64,000 nt of DNA from JAMXLO01 sp037201625 (GCA_037201625.1 JBBCGR010000003.1:1798001-1862000), one strand, 5' to 3'. Positions 54,079 to 63,440 are shown, counted from the first letter of the stretch. The notes: generated from the sequence alone by a model not told the origin. A program made the numbers and translations.

Positions 54079-54861
54079 TCAGCCCTCCCGCACCACCGGA
54101 TTGCGCAATGTGCCGATGCCGGTGATCTCGATCTCGCAGACGTCGCCGTGCTTCATGTTGGCAGTGGCACCCTCGGTCCCCATCCAGAGCACGTCGCCCG
54201 GATACAGCGTCAGGTATTGCGTCATCGCCACCAGGAAGTCCACCACGCCGAACACCATGTGATTGGTGGGGAACTCGATAAGCTGCGTGCCGTTCAGCCG
54301 TATCTTCGTGACCAGGGCGTCGAGTTTCACGTTGGTCTCGATCCACGGCCCCATCGGCTTGAACGTGTCGGTGTTCTTGGCGCGCCACAACGTGCGGTCG
54401 CTCTTCTGCCAGGTGCGCTCGCTCACGTCGTTGCCGATCGTGTAGCCCAGCACGGCGGACAGGGCGTTGTCGCGCGTCAGGTGCTTGCACCGGCGGCCGA
54501 TCACCGCGACCAGTTCGCCCTCATACTGCACCTGCTCCGTCGCGTCGCTGGGGATGACGATCGCCTCGCCATCGGCGATCAGCGCGTTGCTCGCGCGGTA
54601 GCCGGCATCCGCCTGGGAAGGCAGGCTCACCTTCAGCCCCATCTTCTCTGCCGCCTCCTTCACATGCTCGGCGTAGTTGAGGCCGGCGGCGTAGAAATTC
54701 GCCGGCATCACCGGCACCAGCAGCTTCACGTCGGCCAGTTTCAGCCGCGTGGCGGTACGCTCCCACATGTCGAACGGCGAGCCGCGTACCGGAATGATCT
54801 CGTCGCCCTCCACCACGCCGTAGGCCGGCGTGCCGTTCTGCTCGAAGCGAGCCCAGCGCAT
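54079..54861 (-). CDS. Fumarylacetoacetate hydrolase-fold protein
   Basis: 260 residues. Catalytic core: LNYAEHVKEAAEKMG (His of the lid), VQYEGELVAVIGRRCK (metal-binding Glu-x-Glu), GYTIGNDVSERTWQ (Asp), and GDVLWMGTEGATANMKHGDVCEIEI at the end. Members hydrolyse C-C bonds, hydrate or decarboxylate small 2-oxo acids (MhpD/HpcE-like). Upstream of the thiolase gene and 17 bp downstream of the broken GMC gene, all on the minus strand. Confidence 0.88.
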   Translation of the reverse strand: MRWARFEQNGTPAYGVVEGDEIIPVRGSPFDMWERTATRLKLADVKLLVPVMPANFYAAGLNYAEHVKEAAEKMGLKVSLPSQADAGYRASNALIADGEAIVIPSDATEQVQYEGELVAVIGRRCKHLTRDNALSAVLGYTIGNDVSERTWQKSDRTLWRAKNTDTFKPMGPWIETNVKLDALVTKIRLNGTQLIEFPTNHMVFGVVDFLVAMTQYLTLYPGDVLWMGTEGATANMKHGDVCEIEITGIGTLRNPVVREG

Positions 54862-54878
54862 CGTTTCTTCCCCTTCTG

Positions 54879-56487
54879 TTATGCGGCCTTGGCATCGTCC
54901 AGGATCATCGCGGCGGCCTTCTCGCCGATCATGATGGACGGCGCATTCGTGTTGCCGGCAATGATCGCCGGCATGATCGAGGCATCCGCCACGCGCAGCC
55001 GCTCCACACCATAGACACGCAGCCTTGGATCGACCACCGCGTCGGTGCCCTTGCCCATGCGGCAGGTACCCACCGGATGGTGGTTCGACACCCCGCTGGC
55101 GCGCACCACCTCGGCCAGTTCGTCATCGCTGCTGAACTGCGTGCCGGGCGCGACCTCTTCGGCGATGAACGGCGCCAGCGCGGGCTGCGCGGCGATCTTG
55201 CGGCACATGCGGATGCCGTAGATCAGCGCCTGCATATCGTAGTCCGAGCGCAGGAAGTTGAAGCGGATCTCCGGCGGCGTCAGCGGATCGGGACTCTTCG
55301 CGCGCACCGTGCCGCGGCCCTCGGGGCGCAGGTGCACCGGGCTCAGCGTGATGCCGGGGAACGGATGCGGATGGATGCCGTTGCGGTCGCGCTCGGCCGT
55401 GCTCCAGGCCGACATGTTGATCTGCAGGTCGGGCTTCTCCAGCCGCGGATCGGTGCGGATGAAGGCGCCGGCGAACAGGCCGGTGGTGGACATCAGACCC
55501 TTGCGGCCGAACGCGTACTGCACGCCGGCCAGCAGCTTGCGGGCATTGCTGCGCGCCAGGTCGTTCAGCGTGACGGCGCGCGACAGGCGGTACGCGCCAT
55601 AGGTGTTGAAATGGTCGTGCAGGTTGGCACCCACCGGCGGCAGGTCGCGCACCACCGCGATGCCGAGGTCGGTGAGCAACTCTGCTGGTCCCAGGCCGGA
55701 CATTTGCAACAGGTGCGGCGAGCCGTAGGCGCCGCCCGAGACGATGACCTCGCCGCGCGCGCGTGCGGTGTGCAGGCCGGATGGCGTGCGGTATTCGACA
55801 CCGACGGCACGGCCGTCCTCGACCAGCACGCGCGTCGCATGCGCCTCGGTGACGATCGCAAGGTTGGGACGGTTGCGCGCGTGGCGCAGATAGGCCGCGG
55901 CGGAACTCCAGCGGCGGGCGTTGTTGGTGGTGGTCTGGTAGTGGCCGGTGCCTTCCTTCTGCGCGCCGTTGAAGTCGGGCGTGCGCGGGATGCCGGCCTG
56001 CACCGCGGCGTCCACCATCGCCTTGGAGCGGCCAGATATACGGCGGATCGGACACGCGCAGCGGCCCGCCGACGCCGTGGAATTCGTCAGCGCCGCGCTC
56101 GTTGTTCTCGGCCTTCTTGAAGAAGGGCAGGACGGAATCCCAGTCCCAGCCCTCGCAGCCGAGTTGGCGCCAATGGTCGTAGTCGGCGGGATCGCCGCGC
56201 ATGTAGACCATGCCGTTGATCGAGCTTGTGCCGCCCAGCACCTTGCCGCGCGGCAGGTAGAGCGTGCGGCCGTTCAGCCGTTCCTCGGGCGCGCTGTCGA
56301 ACATCCAGTTGATGCGCGGATTGGCAAAGGCCTTGGTGTAGCCGATCGGGATGTGGATCCACGGGTTGCGGTCGCGGATGCCGGCTTCCAGCAGCAGCAC
56401 GCGGTGACGGCCGGATTCGGACAGGCGGGAGGCGACGGCACAGCCGGCCGACCCCGCACCGGTGACGATGAAGTCGTACTCGGTCAT
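54879..56487 (-). pseudogene. GMC oxidoreductase gene interrupted by a frameshift
   Basis: The N-terminal part reads MTEYDFIVTGAGSAGCAVASRL...PRGKVLGGTSSINGMVYMRG...GGPLRVSDPPYI from 56487 to about 56030, then leaves frame; a second frame carries on with SGRSKAMVDAAVQAGIPRTPDFNGAQKEGTG through VSNHHPVGTCRMGKGTDAVVDP and GNTNAPSIMIGEKAA to the stop at 54879. Joined they make a complete choline-dehydrogenase-like protein of about 535 residues with the catalytic His and Asn intact. The break is at ATATCTGG near 56030-56040; restoring a TC pair (ATATCTCTGG) mends the frame. True mutation and sequencing error are both possible. Confidence 0.88.
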
Positions 56488-56521
56488 GGCGCGAAGCCGT
56501 GGGAGGACGCGATCATCATGG

Positions 56522-56553
56522 AGATTGCTTCGCTTCGCTCGCAATGACAGGGG
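56522..56553. repeat. Short AATGACAGGGG repeat, copy 2
   Basis: AGATTGCTTCGCTTCGCTCGC followed by AATGACAGGGG, matching 18504-18534. Lies in the 79-bp gap between the acyl-CoA ligase stop and the start of the broken GMC gene. Confidence 0.6.
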
Positions 56554-56566
56554 GATGAGGGGTGGG

Positions 56567-58261
56567 TCATGCGGTGGCTGCCTCCTTCACGCCAAGCTCC
56601 GCGGCCATGCGTTCGCGCATGATGAATTTTTGCATCTTGCCGGTCACCGTCATCGGGAATTCGTCGACGAAGCGGATGTGGCGCGGCACCTTGTAGTGCG
56701 CGATCTGGTCGCGGCAGAACGCGCGCACCTCCTCGGGCGTCAGTTCCTCGCCGATGCGCAGCTTGATCCAGGCGCACAGTTCCTCGCCGAAGCGCTGGTC
56801 GGGGATGCCGAACACCTGCACCTCCTGTATCTTCGGATGCCCATACAGGAACTCCTCGACCTCGCGCGGATAGATGTTCTCGCCGCCGCGGATCACCATG
56901 TCCTTGATCCGCCCGACGATCTTGCAGTACCCGCCCTCATCCATCGTCGCCAGGTCGCCGGTGTGCATCCACCGCGCCGCATCGATCGCCTGGCGCGTGC
57001 GCTCATCGTCGGCCCAGTAGCCCAGCATCACCGAATAGCCGCGGGTGCACAGTTCGCCCGGCGCGCCGCGCGGCACCACGCGGCCCTCGGTGTCGACGAT
57101 CTTCACCTCGATATGCGGGTGCACGCGCCCGACCGTGGTCACGCGCCGCTCCACCGGATCGTCGGTCGTGGTCTGCGTGCTCACCGGGCTCGTCTCGGTC
57201 ATGCCGTAGGCGATGGTGATCTCGCTCAGGTGCATCTCGCGCATGCAGCGCCGCATGACCTCGATCGGGCACGGCGCGCCCGCCATGATGCCGGTGCGCA
57301 GCGATGCCAGATCGAAGCTGCGGAATTCCGGATGCTCGAGTTGTGCAATGAACATCGTCGGCACGCCGTGCAGGCCGGTGCAGCGCTCCTCCGCCACGGT
57401 CCGCAGCGTCGCGAGCGGATCGAAGCCCTCGCCCGGATACACCATCGCCGCGCCATGCGTCGTGCAGGCCAGGTTGCCCAGCACCATGCCGAAACAATGG
57501 TACAGCGGCACCGGGATGCATAGCCGGTCCTGCTCCGACAGCTTCATCGCCTCGCCGATGAAATAGCCGTTGTTGAGCACGTTGTGATGCGTGAGCGTGG
57601 CACCCTTCGGCGCGCCGGTCGTGCCGGAGGTGAACTGGATGTTGATCGCCTCGTCGAACTGCAGCAGCGGCGCCAGTTCGGCCAGCCGCGCGCGATGCGA
57701 GGCCAGCGCGAGCCCGGCCACCGCCTCGAACGGCAGCATGCCCGGGGCGGCCGGACCGCCGATCTGGATGACCATCTCGAGCGCCGGCAGGCGGGACGCG
57801 TGCAGCCGGCCCGGCGTCGCCTGTGCCAGTTCGGGGGCAAGCGTGTTGACCATGCCGACATAGTCCGACGTCTTGAACGACGTCGCGGTGATCAGCGCGC
57901 GGCAGCCAACCTTGTTCAGCGCGTATTCCAGTTCGGCCAGCCGGTAGGCCGGGTTGATGTTCACCAGGATCAGCCCGGCCTTGGCCGTGGCAAACTGCGT
58001 GACCACCCATTCGGCGTTGTTGGGCGACCAGATGCCGATCCGCTCGCCCGGCTGCAGCCCGAGCGCGATCAGTCCGGCCGCGAAGGCATCGACCCGCTCG
58101 CCCAGGTCGCGGTAGCTCCAGCGCACGCCCTGCTGGCGCACGATCAGCGCGGGACGGTCGCCCCACTGCGCCACCGTGCGGTCGAAATTGGCGCCGATCG
58201 TCTCGCCGAGCAGCGGACTCGTGCTGGCGCCATGCACGTAGCTCAGCGCTGCCATGGTCAT
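56567..58261 (-). CDS. AMP-dependent acyl-CoA synthetase
   Basis: 564 residues from ATG 58261 (GGAGAAA ribosome site 6 nt upstream); the upstream frame is open but adds nothing family-like. P-loop IQFTSGTTGAPKGATLTHHN, A5 AYGMTETSPVSTQ, A8 MHTGDLATMDEGGYCKIVGRIKDMVIRGGENIYPREVEE, and the A10 Lys in TVTGKMQKFIMRE. Activates a carboxylic acid to CoA thioester. Likely heads the minus-strand catabolic operon with the GMC, FAH-fold and thiolase genes. Confidence 0.92.
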   Translation of the reverse strand: MTMAALSYVHGASTSPLLGETIGANFDRTVAQWGDRPALIVRQQGVRWSYRDLGERVDAFAAGLIALGLQPGERIGIWSPNNAEWVVTQFATAKAGLILVNINPAYRLAELEYALNKVGCRALITATSFKTSDYVGMVNTLAPELAQATPGRLHASRLPALEMVIQIGGPAAPGMLPFEAVAGLALASHRARLAELAPLLQFDEAINIQFTSGTTGAPKGATLTHHNVLNNGYFIGEAMKLSEQDRLCIPVPLYHCFGMVLGNLACTTHGAAMVYPGEGFDPLATLRTVAEERCTGLHGVPTMFIAQLEHPEFRSFDLASLRTGIMAGAPCPIEVMRRCMREMHLSEITIAYGMTETSPVSTQTTTDDPVERRVTTVGRVHPHIEVKIVDTEGRVVPRGAPGELCTRGYSVMLGYWADDERTRQAIDAARWMHTGDLATMDEGGYCKIVGRIKDMVIRGGENIYPREVEEFLYGHPKIQEVQVFGIPDQRFGEELCAWIKLRIGEELTPEEVRAFCRDQIAHYKVPRHIRFVDEFPMTVTGKMQKFIMRERMAAELGVKEAATA

Positions 58262-58372
58262 GGACGTTTCTCCGGGCAGTCTTCTCTGGGATGATATTGT
58301 CCCGTTTCGCGCCCACATGGCCAGAGCGACAAGGCGGCGCTAGGCTGCCGATCCGGAAAAGGAGTGCTCGAC

Positions 58373-59545
58373 ATGGACGACATCGTCATCGTCTCCGCCG
58401 CCCGCACGCCGGTTGGCAGCTTCAGCGGCGCGCTGGGCTCGCTGTCGGCGCACGCGCTGGGCACGGTCGCCCTGCAGGCGGCATTCGAACGTGCCGGTGT
58501 CGAGGCGGCCGATGTGGACGAGGTGATCCTGGGCCAGGTGCTGGCGGCGGGCGAGGGGCAGAACCCGGCGCGCCAGGCAGCACGCGCCGCGGGTCTGCCG
58601 GACGCGAAGACCGCATTCGGCATCAACCAGGTGTGCGGCTCCGGGCTGCGCGCCGTCGCGCTGGCCGCGCAGCAGATCCGCACCGGCGAGAGCGCCATCG
58701 TCGCCGCCGGCGGCATGGAGAGCATGAGCCAGTCGCAGCACTCGGCGTATCTGCGCGCCGGCCAGAAGATGGGCGGCGTCGAGTTCATCGATACGATGCT
58801 GAAGGACGGGCTGTGGGACGCGTTCCACGGCTACCACATGGGCAACACCGCCGAGAACGTTGCCACCAAATACCAGATCACCCGCGAGCAGCAGGACCAG
58901 TTCGCGCTGGGCTCGCAGCAGAAGGCGAGCGCGGCGCAGAAGGCTGGCCGCTTCAAGGACGAGATCGCCGCGGTGACGGTGAAGGGCCGCAAGGCCGATG
59001 TGGTCGTGGCCGATGACGAGTACATCCGCCACGACGCGAGCATCGAGACGATGGCGCGGCTGCGCCCGGCGTTCAGCAAGGACGGCACGGTGACGGCGGC
59101 CAACGCGTCCGGCATCAACGACGGCGCGGCGGCGCTGGTGCTCATGAGCGCGAGCGAGGCGGCCAAGCGCGGGTTGACGCCGCTGGCGCGCATCGCGGCC
59201 TTCGCGACCGCGGGCGTCGATCCGGCGGTGATGGGCACCGGCCCGATCCCCGCGACGCGCAAGGTGCTGGCGCGGGCCGGCTGGAAGGTCGAGGACCTCG
59301 ACCTGATCGAGGCCAACGAGGCGTTCGCCGCGCAGGCGCTGGCGGTGAACAAGGACCTCGGCTGGGACGTCGACCGGGTCAACGTGAACGGCGGCGCGAT
59401 CGCGATCGGCCACCCGATCGGTGCCTCGGGCGCGCGCATCCTGGTGACGCTGCTGCACGAGATGCAGAAGCGCGACGCGAAGAAGGCGCTGGCCACGCTG
59501 TGCATCGGCGGCGGCATGGGCGTGGCGATGTGCGTGGAGCGGTGA
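58373..59545 (+). CDS. Acetyl-CoA C-acetyltransferase
   Basis: 390 residues. Nucleophile Cys88 in NQVCGSGLRAV, GHPIGASGARILVTL with the catalytic His, and LCIGGGMGVAMCVER with the second Cys: the full biosynthetic-thiolase set (PhaA/AtoB type). The frame also permits a GTG three codons upstream, but AAGGAG lies 8 nt before the ATG at 58373. Divergent from the acyl-CoA ligase. Confidence 0.93.
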   Translation: MDDIVIVSAARTPVGSFSGALGSLSAHALGTVALQAAFERAGVEAADVDEVILGQVLAAGEGQNPARQAARAAGLPDAKTAFGINQVCGSGLRAVALAAQQIRTGESAIVAAGGMESMSQSQHSAYLRAGQKMGGVEFIDTMLKDGLWDAFHGYHMGNTAENVATKYQITREQQDQFALGSQQKASAAQKAGRFKDEIAAVTVKGRKADVVVADDEYIRHDASIETMARLRPAFSKDGTVTAANASGINDGAAALVLMSASEAAKRGLTPLARIAAFATAGVDPAVMGTGPIPATRKVLARAGWKVEDLDLIEANEAFAAQALAVNKDLGWDVDRVNVNGGAIAIGHPIGASGARILVTLLHEMQKRDAKKALATLCIGGGMGVAMCVER

Positions 59546-59851
59546 GGCGGAGCGGGGCCGGAGCGCGCGCCATTATTGTCGTGGCGAGGCTTCCGTCCGG
59601 TTGAAGTTGCAGTCGGCGACTGGGGTTTTTCCCGCCGTCCTGCGGCAGGCTGGCCACGGCAGCCATGTGTTCGTTTGCGGCACGATAGACGTGGATGACC
59701 GGCCTGCGCCGGTCATGACGACTGGGGAGCGATCCGGGACCTGAGCCCCCGCCCATGAGGCCGCGACCCCGCCCCTGTCGAGGCAGGGTCGCGGGTACCC
59801 GGACCTGGCATTCGCAGCCGCAGCGGCGGCACTCGGCGCGCTACGCTGCAG
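59546..59851. repeat. Convergent gap with a palindrome copy
   Basis: 306 bp, no gene. GTTGCAGTCGGCGACTGGGG begins near 59605; the left arm CGTCCTGCGGCAGGCTGGCC...CATGTGTTCG and the right arm (about 59685-59720) TAGACGTGGATGACCGGC...CCGGTCATGACG make a degenerate copy of the dispersed palindrome. A GGTCGCGG dyad (about 59763-59793, CCGCGACCCCGCC/GGGTCGCGG) next to it could also terminate. Confidence 0.75.
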
Positions 59852-60403
59852 TCAGAACGACGCCCGGCCGGTCCGCATCCCGGCGCGGTAGTCCCACGGC
59901 ATCTGGAACGTGCCGGCCCAGAGGCCGCGGCGCGCCACACGTGCCACGATCTCGTCGGGCATGTAATCGTAGGAATACTGGCGATACGCGACGGCGTAGC
60001 CCTGCCGCACCAGCCAGGCGTTGATCCTGGTGCCGCCGTCGGCGATCCGGCAGCGGGCGACGATCCGCTGGTAGCGATCCCGATCGACTGGCTGGCACTC
60101 CACCATCTGCCCGCGCAGGAGGTCCGCGAGGGCCAGGGCGGCCTGGGTGCCGCACCGGTAGAAGGTGCCGTCGGCCTCGCATTGCTGGCTCGATTCCGGG
60201 GCATCGACCCCGTGCAGGCGGATGCGCCGGCCGGCAATGTCGAGCGTATCGCCGTCGATGACGCGGGCATAGCCGACGATGGCGCCGGCCGGGCGACGGT
60301 ACGCGGATGACGCGGTGTCGCCGGACCGGAGGGCCTGCCATAGGATCAGCGCGGCACCGACCGCCAGCAAGCCGGCCAGCCTCAGGCGACCCACGCTGAT
60401 CAC
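59852..60403 (-). CDS. Membrane-anchored thermonuclease-family protein
   Basis: 183 residues. N-terminal hydrophobic segment LAGLLAVGAALILWQAL (an uncleaved anchor or signal). SNase-fold core: GYARVIDGDTLDIAGRRIRLHGVDAPESSQQC holds the metal Asp, Arg and the DAPE Glu, and DRYQRIVARC the second Arg; all catalytic positions are kept. Extra cysteines (QQC, YRC, VEC, ARC) suggest disulfides, so it is probably active in the periplasm. Start at ATG 60403. Confidence 0.88.
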   Translation of the reverse strand: MISVGRLRLAGLLAVGAALILWQALRSGDTASSAYRRPAGAIVGYARVIDGDTLDIAGRRIRLHGVDAPESSQQCEADGTFYRCGTQAALALADLLRGQMVECQPVDRDRYQRIVARCRIADGGTRINAWLVRQGYAVAYRQYSYDYMPDEIVARVARRGLWAGTFQMPWDYRAGMRTGRASF

Positions 60404-60533
60404 GACGGACCGCCACCTCCGGTCGTTGCAGCCATTCCCCGCAGCCGATTCCCGGCCGTTCCCAGCCTACGCCGCATGCCGCCAGGCCACCACCCGGCGG
60501 TTCCGCCAGACCATCGCCCGACGGCTCCCGCCG

Positions 60534-61421
60534 TTAGGCCTGCTTCAACTCGATGAGGCTGCGGCGGATCTTGCGGCCACGCTCCACCTTGTCCTCGATA
60601 TAGGCGGCATCGCCCCAGCGCACCGCGCGCGCCATCGCCTGCGCGTCCTCGGTGAAGCGCGCCAGCATCTCCAGCAGCGCCTCGCGGTTGTTGAGGAAGA
60701 TGTCGCGCCACATCACCGGATCGCTCGCGGCGATGCGGGTGAAGTCGCGGAAGCCCGAGGCGGCGAACTGCACCACCTCCTGCCGGGTCTCGCCCTCCAG
60801 GTCATCGGCGGTGCCGCAGATGGTGAAGGCGATCAGATGCGGCAGATGCGAGACCACCGCCAGGACCCGGTCGTGATGCGCCGGCTCCATGCGCCGGACC
60901 ATCGACCCACAGCGGCGCCACAGCTCCTCGACCTTCGCCACCGCCGCCTCATCGGCGCCAGGCAGCGGCGTGACCAGCGCCCAGCGGCCCTGGAACAGCG
61001 TGGTGAAGCCGGAATCGGGGCCGGAATACTCGGTGCCGGCGACCGGATGGGCCGGCACGAAATGCACCCCCGCCGGCACCAGCGGCCCCACGTCGCGGAT
61101 CACCGACTGCTTGGTGGAGCCGACATCCGTCAGCACCGTGCCCGGCGCCAGGTGCGGCGCGATCGCGGCGGCCAGTTCGGCGAAGGCGCCCACCGGCGCG
61201 CACAGCATCACGCAGTCCGCGCCCTCGACGGCCCGGGCGGCATCCGCCTCGATCCGGTCGGCGAAGCCCAGTTCCCGCACCCGCTCCAGCGTCTTCGCCG
61301 TCCGCGCGTTCACCACCACCTCGGCCGCCAGGTCGCCGCGCTCGCGCGCGATGCGGGCGACCGAACTGCCGATCAGGCCGATGCCGATCAGCGCCAGGCG
61401 GCGGAATACCGGCTCCGTCAT
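60534..61421 (-). CDS. tyrA: Prephenate/arogenate dehydrogenase
   Basis: 295 residues. NAD-binding ALIGIGLIGSSVARIARERG, DVGSTKQSVI, then PAHPVAGTEYSGPDSGFTTLFQGRWALVTP (substrate site with the conserved His), and VVSHLPHLIAFTICGTA (second catalytic His). No N-terminal chorismate mutase and no ACT domain, so it is the TyrAc/TyrAa form of tyrosine synthesis. One base after hisC (stop at 61423), one transcript with hisC and the mutase-like gene. Confidence 0.95.
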   Translation of the reverse strand: MTEPVFRRLALIGIGLIGSSVARIARERGDLAAEVVVNARTAKTLERVRELGFADRIEADAARAVEGADCVMLCAPVGAFAELAAAIAPHLAPGTVLTDVGSTKQSVIRDVGPLVPAGVHFVPAHPVAGTEYSGPDSGFTTLFQGRWALVTPLPGADEAAVAKVEELWRRCGSMVRRMEPAHHDRVLAVVSHLPHLIAFTICGTADDLEGETRQEVVQFAASGFRDFTRIAASDPVMWRDIFLNNREALLEMLARFTEDAQAMARAVRWGDAAYIEDKVERGRKIRRSLIELKQA

Positions 61422-61422
61422 A

Positions 61423-62529
61423 CTATGCCTGTCCCCGGGCCCGACCCGCGGACATGAACTCGGTCAGCGTGGCGATGACGATCTCCACCTCCTCCGCCGT
61501 GCCCACGGTGACGCGCAGGCAGTGCGGCAGGCCGTAGCCGCCGACCTGGCGCGCGATCACGCCGCGGCCGCGCAGGAAGGCATCCGCCGCCTGGGCCCGC
61601 TCGACCGTGGCGAAATCGGCCAGCACGAAGTTGCCCTCGGACGGCCAGACCTTGATCCCGGCCGCGGTCAGTCCCGCCGCCAGCTTCGGCCGGTATTCGG
61701 TGTTGTGCGCGCGGCCCTTCTCCACCCAGCCAGGCTCCGCCAGGGCGGCGATCGCGGCGGCCTGCGACGCGAGCGAGACGTTGAACGGCGAGCGCACCCG
61801 GTTCAGCACGTCCACCACCGCCCGGGGCGCATAGGCCCAGCCGATCCGCATGCCGCCCAGGCCGAAGATCTTGGAGAAGGTGCGCAGCATCACGGTGTTG
61901 TCGCCGGCGTCCACCAGCCGGATCCCCGGATCGTAGTCCGGTCGGTCGACGTATTCGGCGTAGGCGGCGTCCAGCACCAGCAGCACCTCGGGCGGCAGGC
62001 CGGCACGCAGACGCGCCACCTCCTCCTGCGGCACCATGCTGCCGGTCGGGTTGTTCGGGTTGGCGAGGAACACGATCCGCGTCGACGGCGACACCGCCGC
62101 CAGCATCGCGTCGACATCCGCCGTCAGGTCGCGCTCCGGCGTCTTGATGACCTGGCTGCCGGCATAGGTTCCGGCGATCTGGTAGATCGAGAAGCCGTGC
62201 GCGGTCATGATGATGTCGCGCCCCTGCCCGCCATAGGCGAGGCAGAGCTGGTAGATCAGGTCGTCGGAGCCCGCGCCGCAGACGATCCGCTCGGGATCGA
62301 GGCGGAAGCGCGTGCCGAGGGCGCGGCGGAGTTCGAGGGCGCTGCCGTCGGGGTAGCGGTGGAGGTCCTCCGACACGCGGCGGAACGCCTCGACCGCGCC
62401 GGGCGGCACGCCGAACGCGCCTTCGTTCGAGGACAGCTTCAGCACCCGGTTCACGCCGGGCACGGTCGATTCCCCGCCGACATAGGGCGAGATGCGGAGG
62501 ATCTCGGGACGCGGGCTGGGTCCGCTCAT
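61423..62529 (-). CDS. hisC: Histidinol-phosphate aminotransferase (or aromatic aminotransferase)
   Basis: 368 residues of PLP fold type I: KLSSNEGAFGVPP at the start, GSDDLIYQLCLAYGGQG, NPNNPTGSMVPQEE, DAAYAEYVDRPDYD, and RTFSKIFGLGGMRIGWAYAP with the PLP Lys (SK). Its place between tyrA and the chorismate-mutase gene suggests it also transaminates phenylpyruvate or prephenate, a known double role of HisC2-type enzymes. The start at 62529 overlaps the mutase-like gene stop (ATGA). Confidence 0.92.
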   Translation of the reverse strand: MSGPSPRPEILRISPYVGGESTVPGVNRVLKLSSNEGAFGVPPGAVEAFRRVSEDLHRYPDGSALELRRALGTRFRLDPERIVCGAGSDDLIYQLCLAYGGQGRDIIMTAHGFSIYQIAGTYAGSQVIKTPERDLTADVDAMLAAVSPSTRIVFLANPNNPTGSMVPQEEVARLRAGLPPEVLLVLDAAYAEYVDRPDYDPGIRLVDAGDNTVMLRTFSKIFGLGGMRIGWAYAPRAVVDVLNRVRSPFNVSLASQAAAIAALAEPGWVEKGRAHNTEYRPKLAAGLTAAGIKVWPSEGNFVLADFATVERAQAADAFLRGRGVIARQVGGYGLPHCLRVTVGTAEEVEIVIATLTEFMSAGRARGQA

Positions 62530-63440
62530 GCCGCGGCCCCGGTTTCCGGCATCGCATAGGCGCCCAGCACCACCGGCCGGTGCAGCACCGCGTCGAGCCC
62601 CCTGAGCCGCGTGTCATCGTCGGTCACGAAGCCGTCGATCTCCACCAGGGCGTGCGCCACCTGGGCACCCGCGTCGCGGCGCACGATCATCGCCTCGGGC
62701 GCCAGGCCGGCCGCCGTCAGCGCCGCGGTGAGCCGCGCCCGGCTGACGTCGAGTTCGAGTTCCAGGCCCAGCAGCGTGCGATCGCGTTCCGAGGGATCGG
62801 GCGCCGAGGTGGCGACGACCAGCGCCTGGGCGGTGGGGGAGCCCTCGGGGCGCGGCGCCCAGAAGGGCAGCCGGCCGATCACGTGCACGCGCGGATCGTC
62901 CTTCTGCAACAGCGCGGTCCACCAGGCGTCGCGCGCGGTATCGGTCTCCGACGGCAGCGGCATCACCGCCACGGCCGATGAGCCACGCGTGACCTCGGCC
63001 ATCGCCTGGGCCGGGCTGCCGACCGCATGCAGCGGCGTCAGCGCGCCGAAATGTTCGCGCGCGGCCTGGGTGAACGCGGTCCCGCCGTCGGGCTCACACA
63101 CCGCCACGGTGAACGGCCCCTGCATCGCCGTCGTGCCCGCCAGCAATTCGCGCCACATCCGTACCAACGTATGCGGCGGCAGACCGCCGCTGTGCTGTCG
63201 CAGCAGGCGGCGGAGGATCGAGGCCTCCCGCCCCGGGCGATGCGCCGCGCGCTTGCCCGACTGCGCCACATGTTCCACGACCTGGGCCCGCTGTTTCAGC
63301 AGGGCGTGGATCGCATCGTCGATCCTGTCCAGTTCGGCGCGCAACGCGGGAAGGCCGCCAGGCCAGCCATCCTGCGGCGGTGCTTCCTCCGCCGAAGCGG
63401 CGGGGACGGAGCGGGTGTCGAAGGAGGCGGGACTGGGCAT
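62526..63440 (-). CDS. Chorismate mutase with degenerate prephenate-dehydratase-like domain
   Basis: 304 residues from ATG 63440 (the frame opens at 63500). Residues about 30-115 form an AroQ-type chorismate mutase: LRAELDRIDDAIHALLKQRAQVVEHVAQSGKR. The rest looks like a prephenate dehydratase lobe (PFTVAVCEPDGGTAFTQAAREHFG, VTRGSSAVAVMPL) and ACT-like segment (LGLELELDVSRARLTAALTAAGL), but the catalytic TRF motif of dehydratases is absent (ALVVATSAP stands there). Either a mutase with a regulatory tail or an inactive dehydratase. Its stop overlaps hisC. Confidence 0.85.
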   Translation of the reverse strand: MPSPASFDTRSVPAASAEEAPPQDGWPGGLPALRAELDRIDDAIHALLKQRAQVVEHVAQSGKRAAHRPGREASILRRLLRQHSGGLPPHTLVRMWRELLAGTTAMQGPFTVAVCEPDGGTAFTQAAREHFGALTPLHAVGSPAQAMAEVTRGSSAVAVMPLPSETDTARDAWWTALLQKDDPRVHVIGRLPFWAPRPEGSPTAQALVVATSAPDPSERDRTLLGLELELDVSRARLTAALTAAGLAPEAMIVRRDAGAQVAHALVEIDGFVTDDDTRLRGLDAVLHRPVVLGAYAMPETGAAA

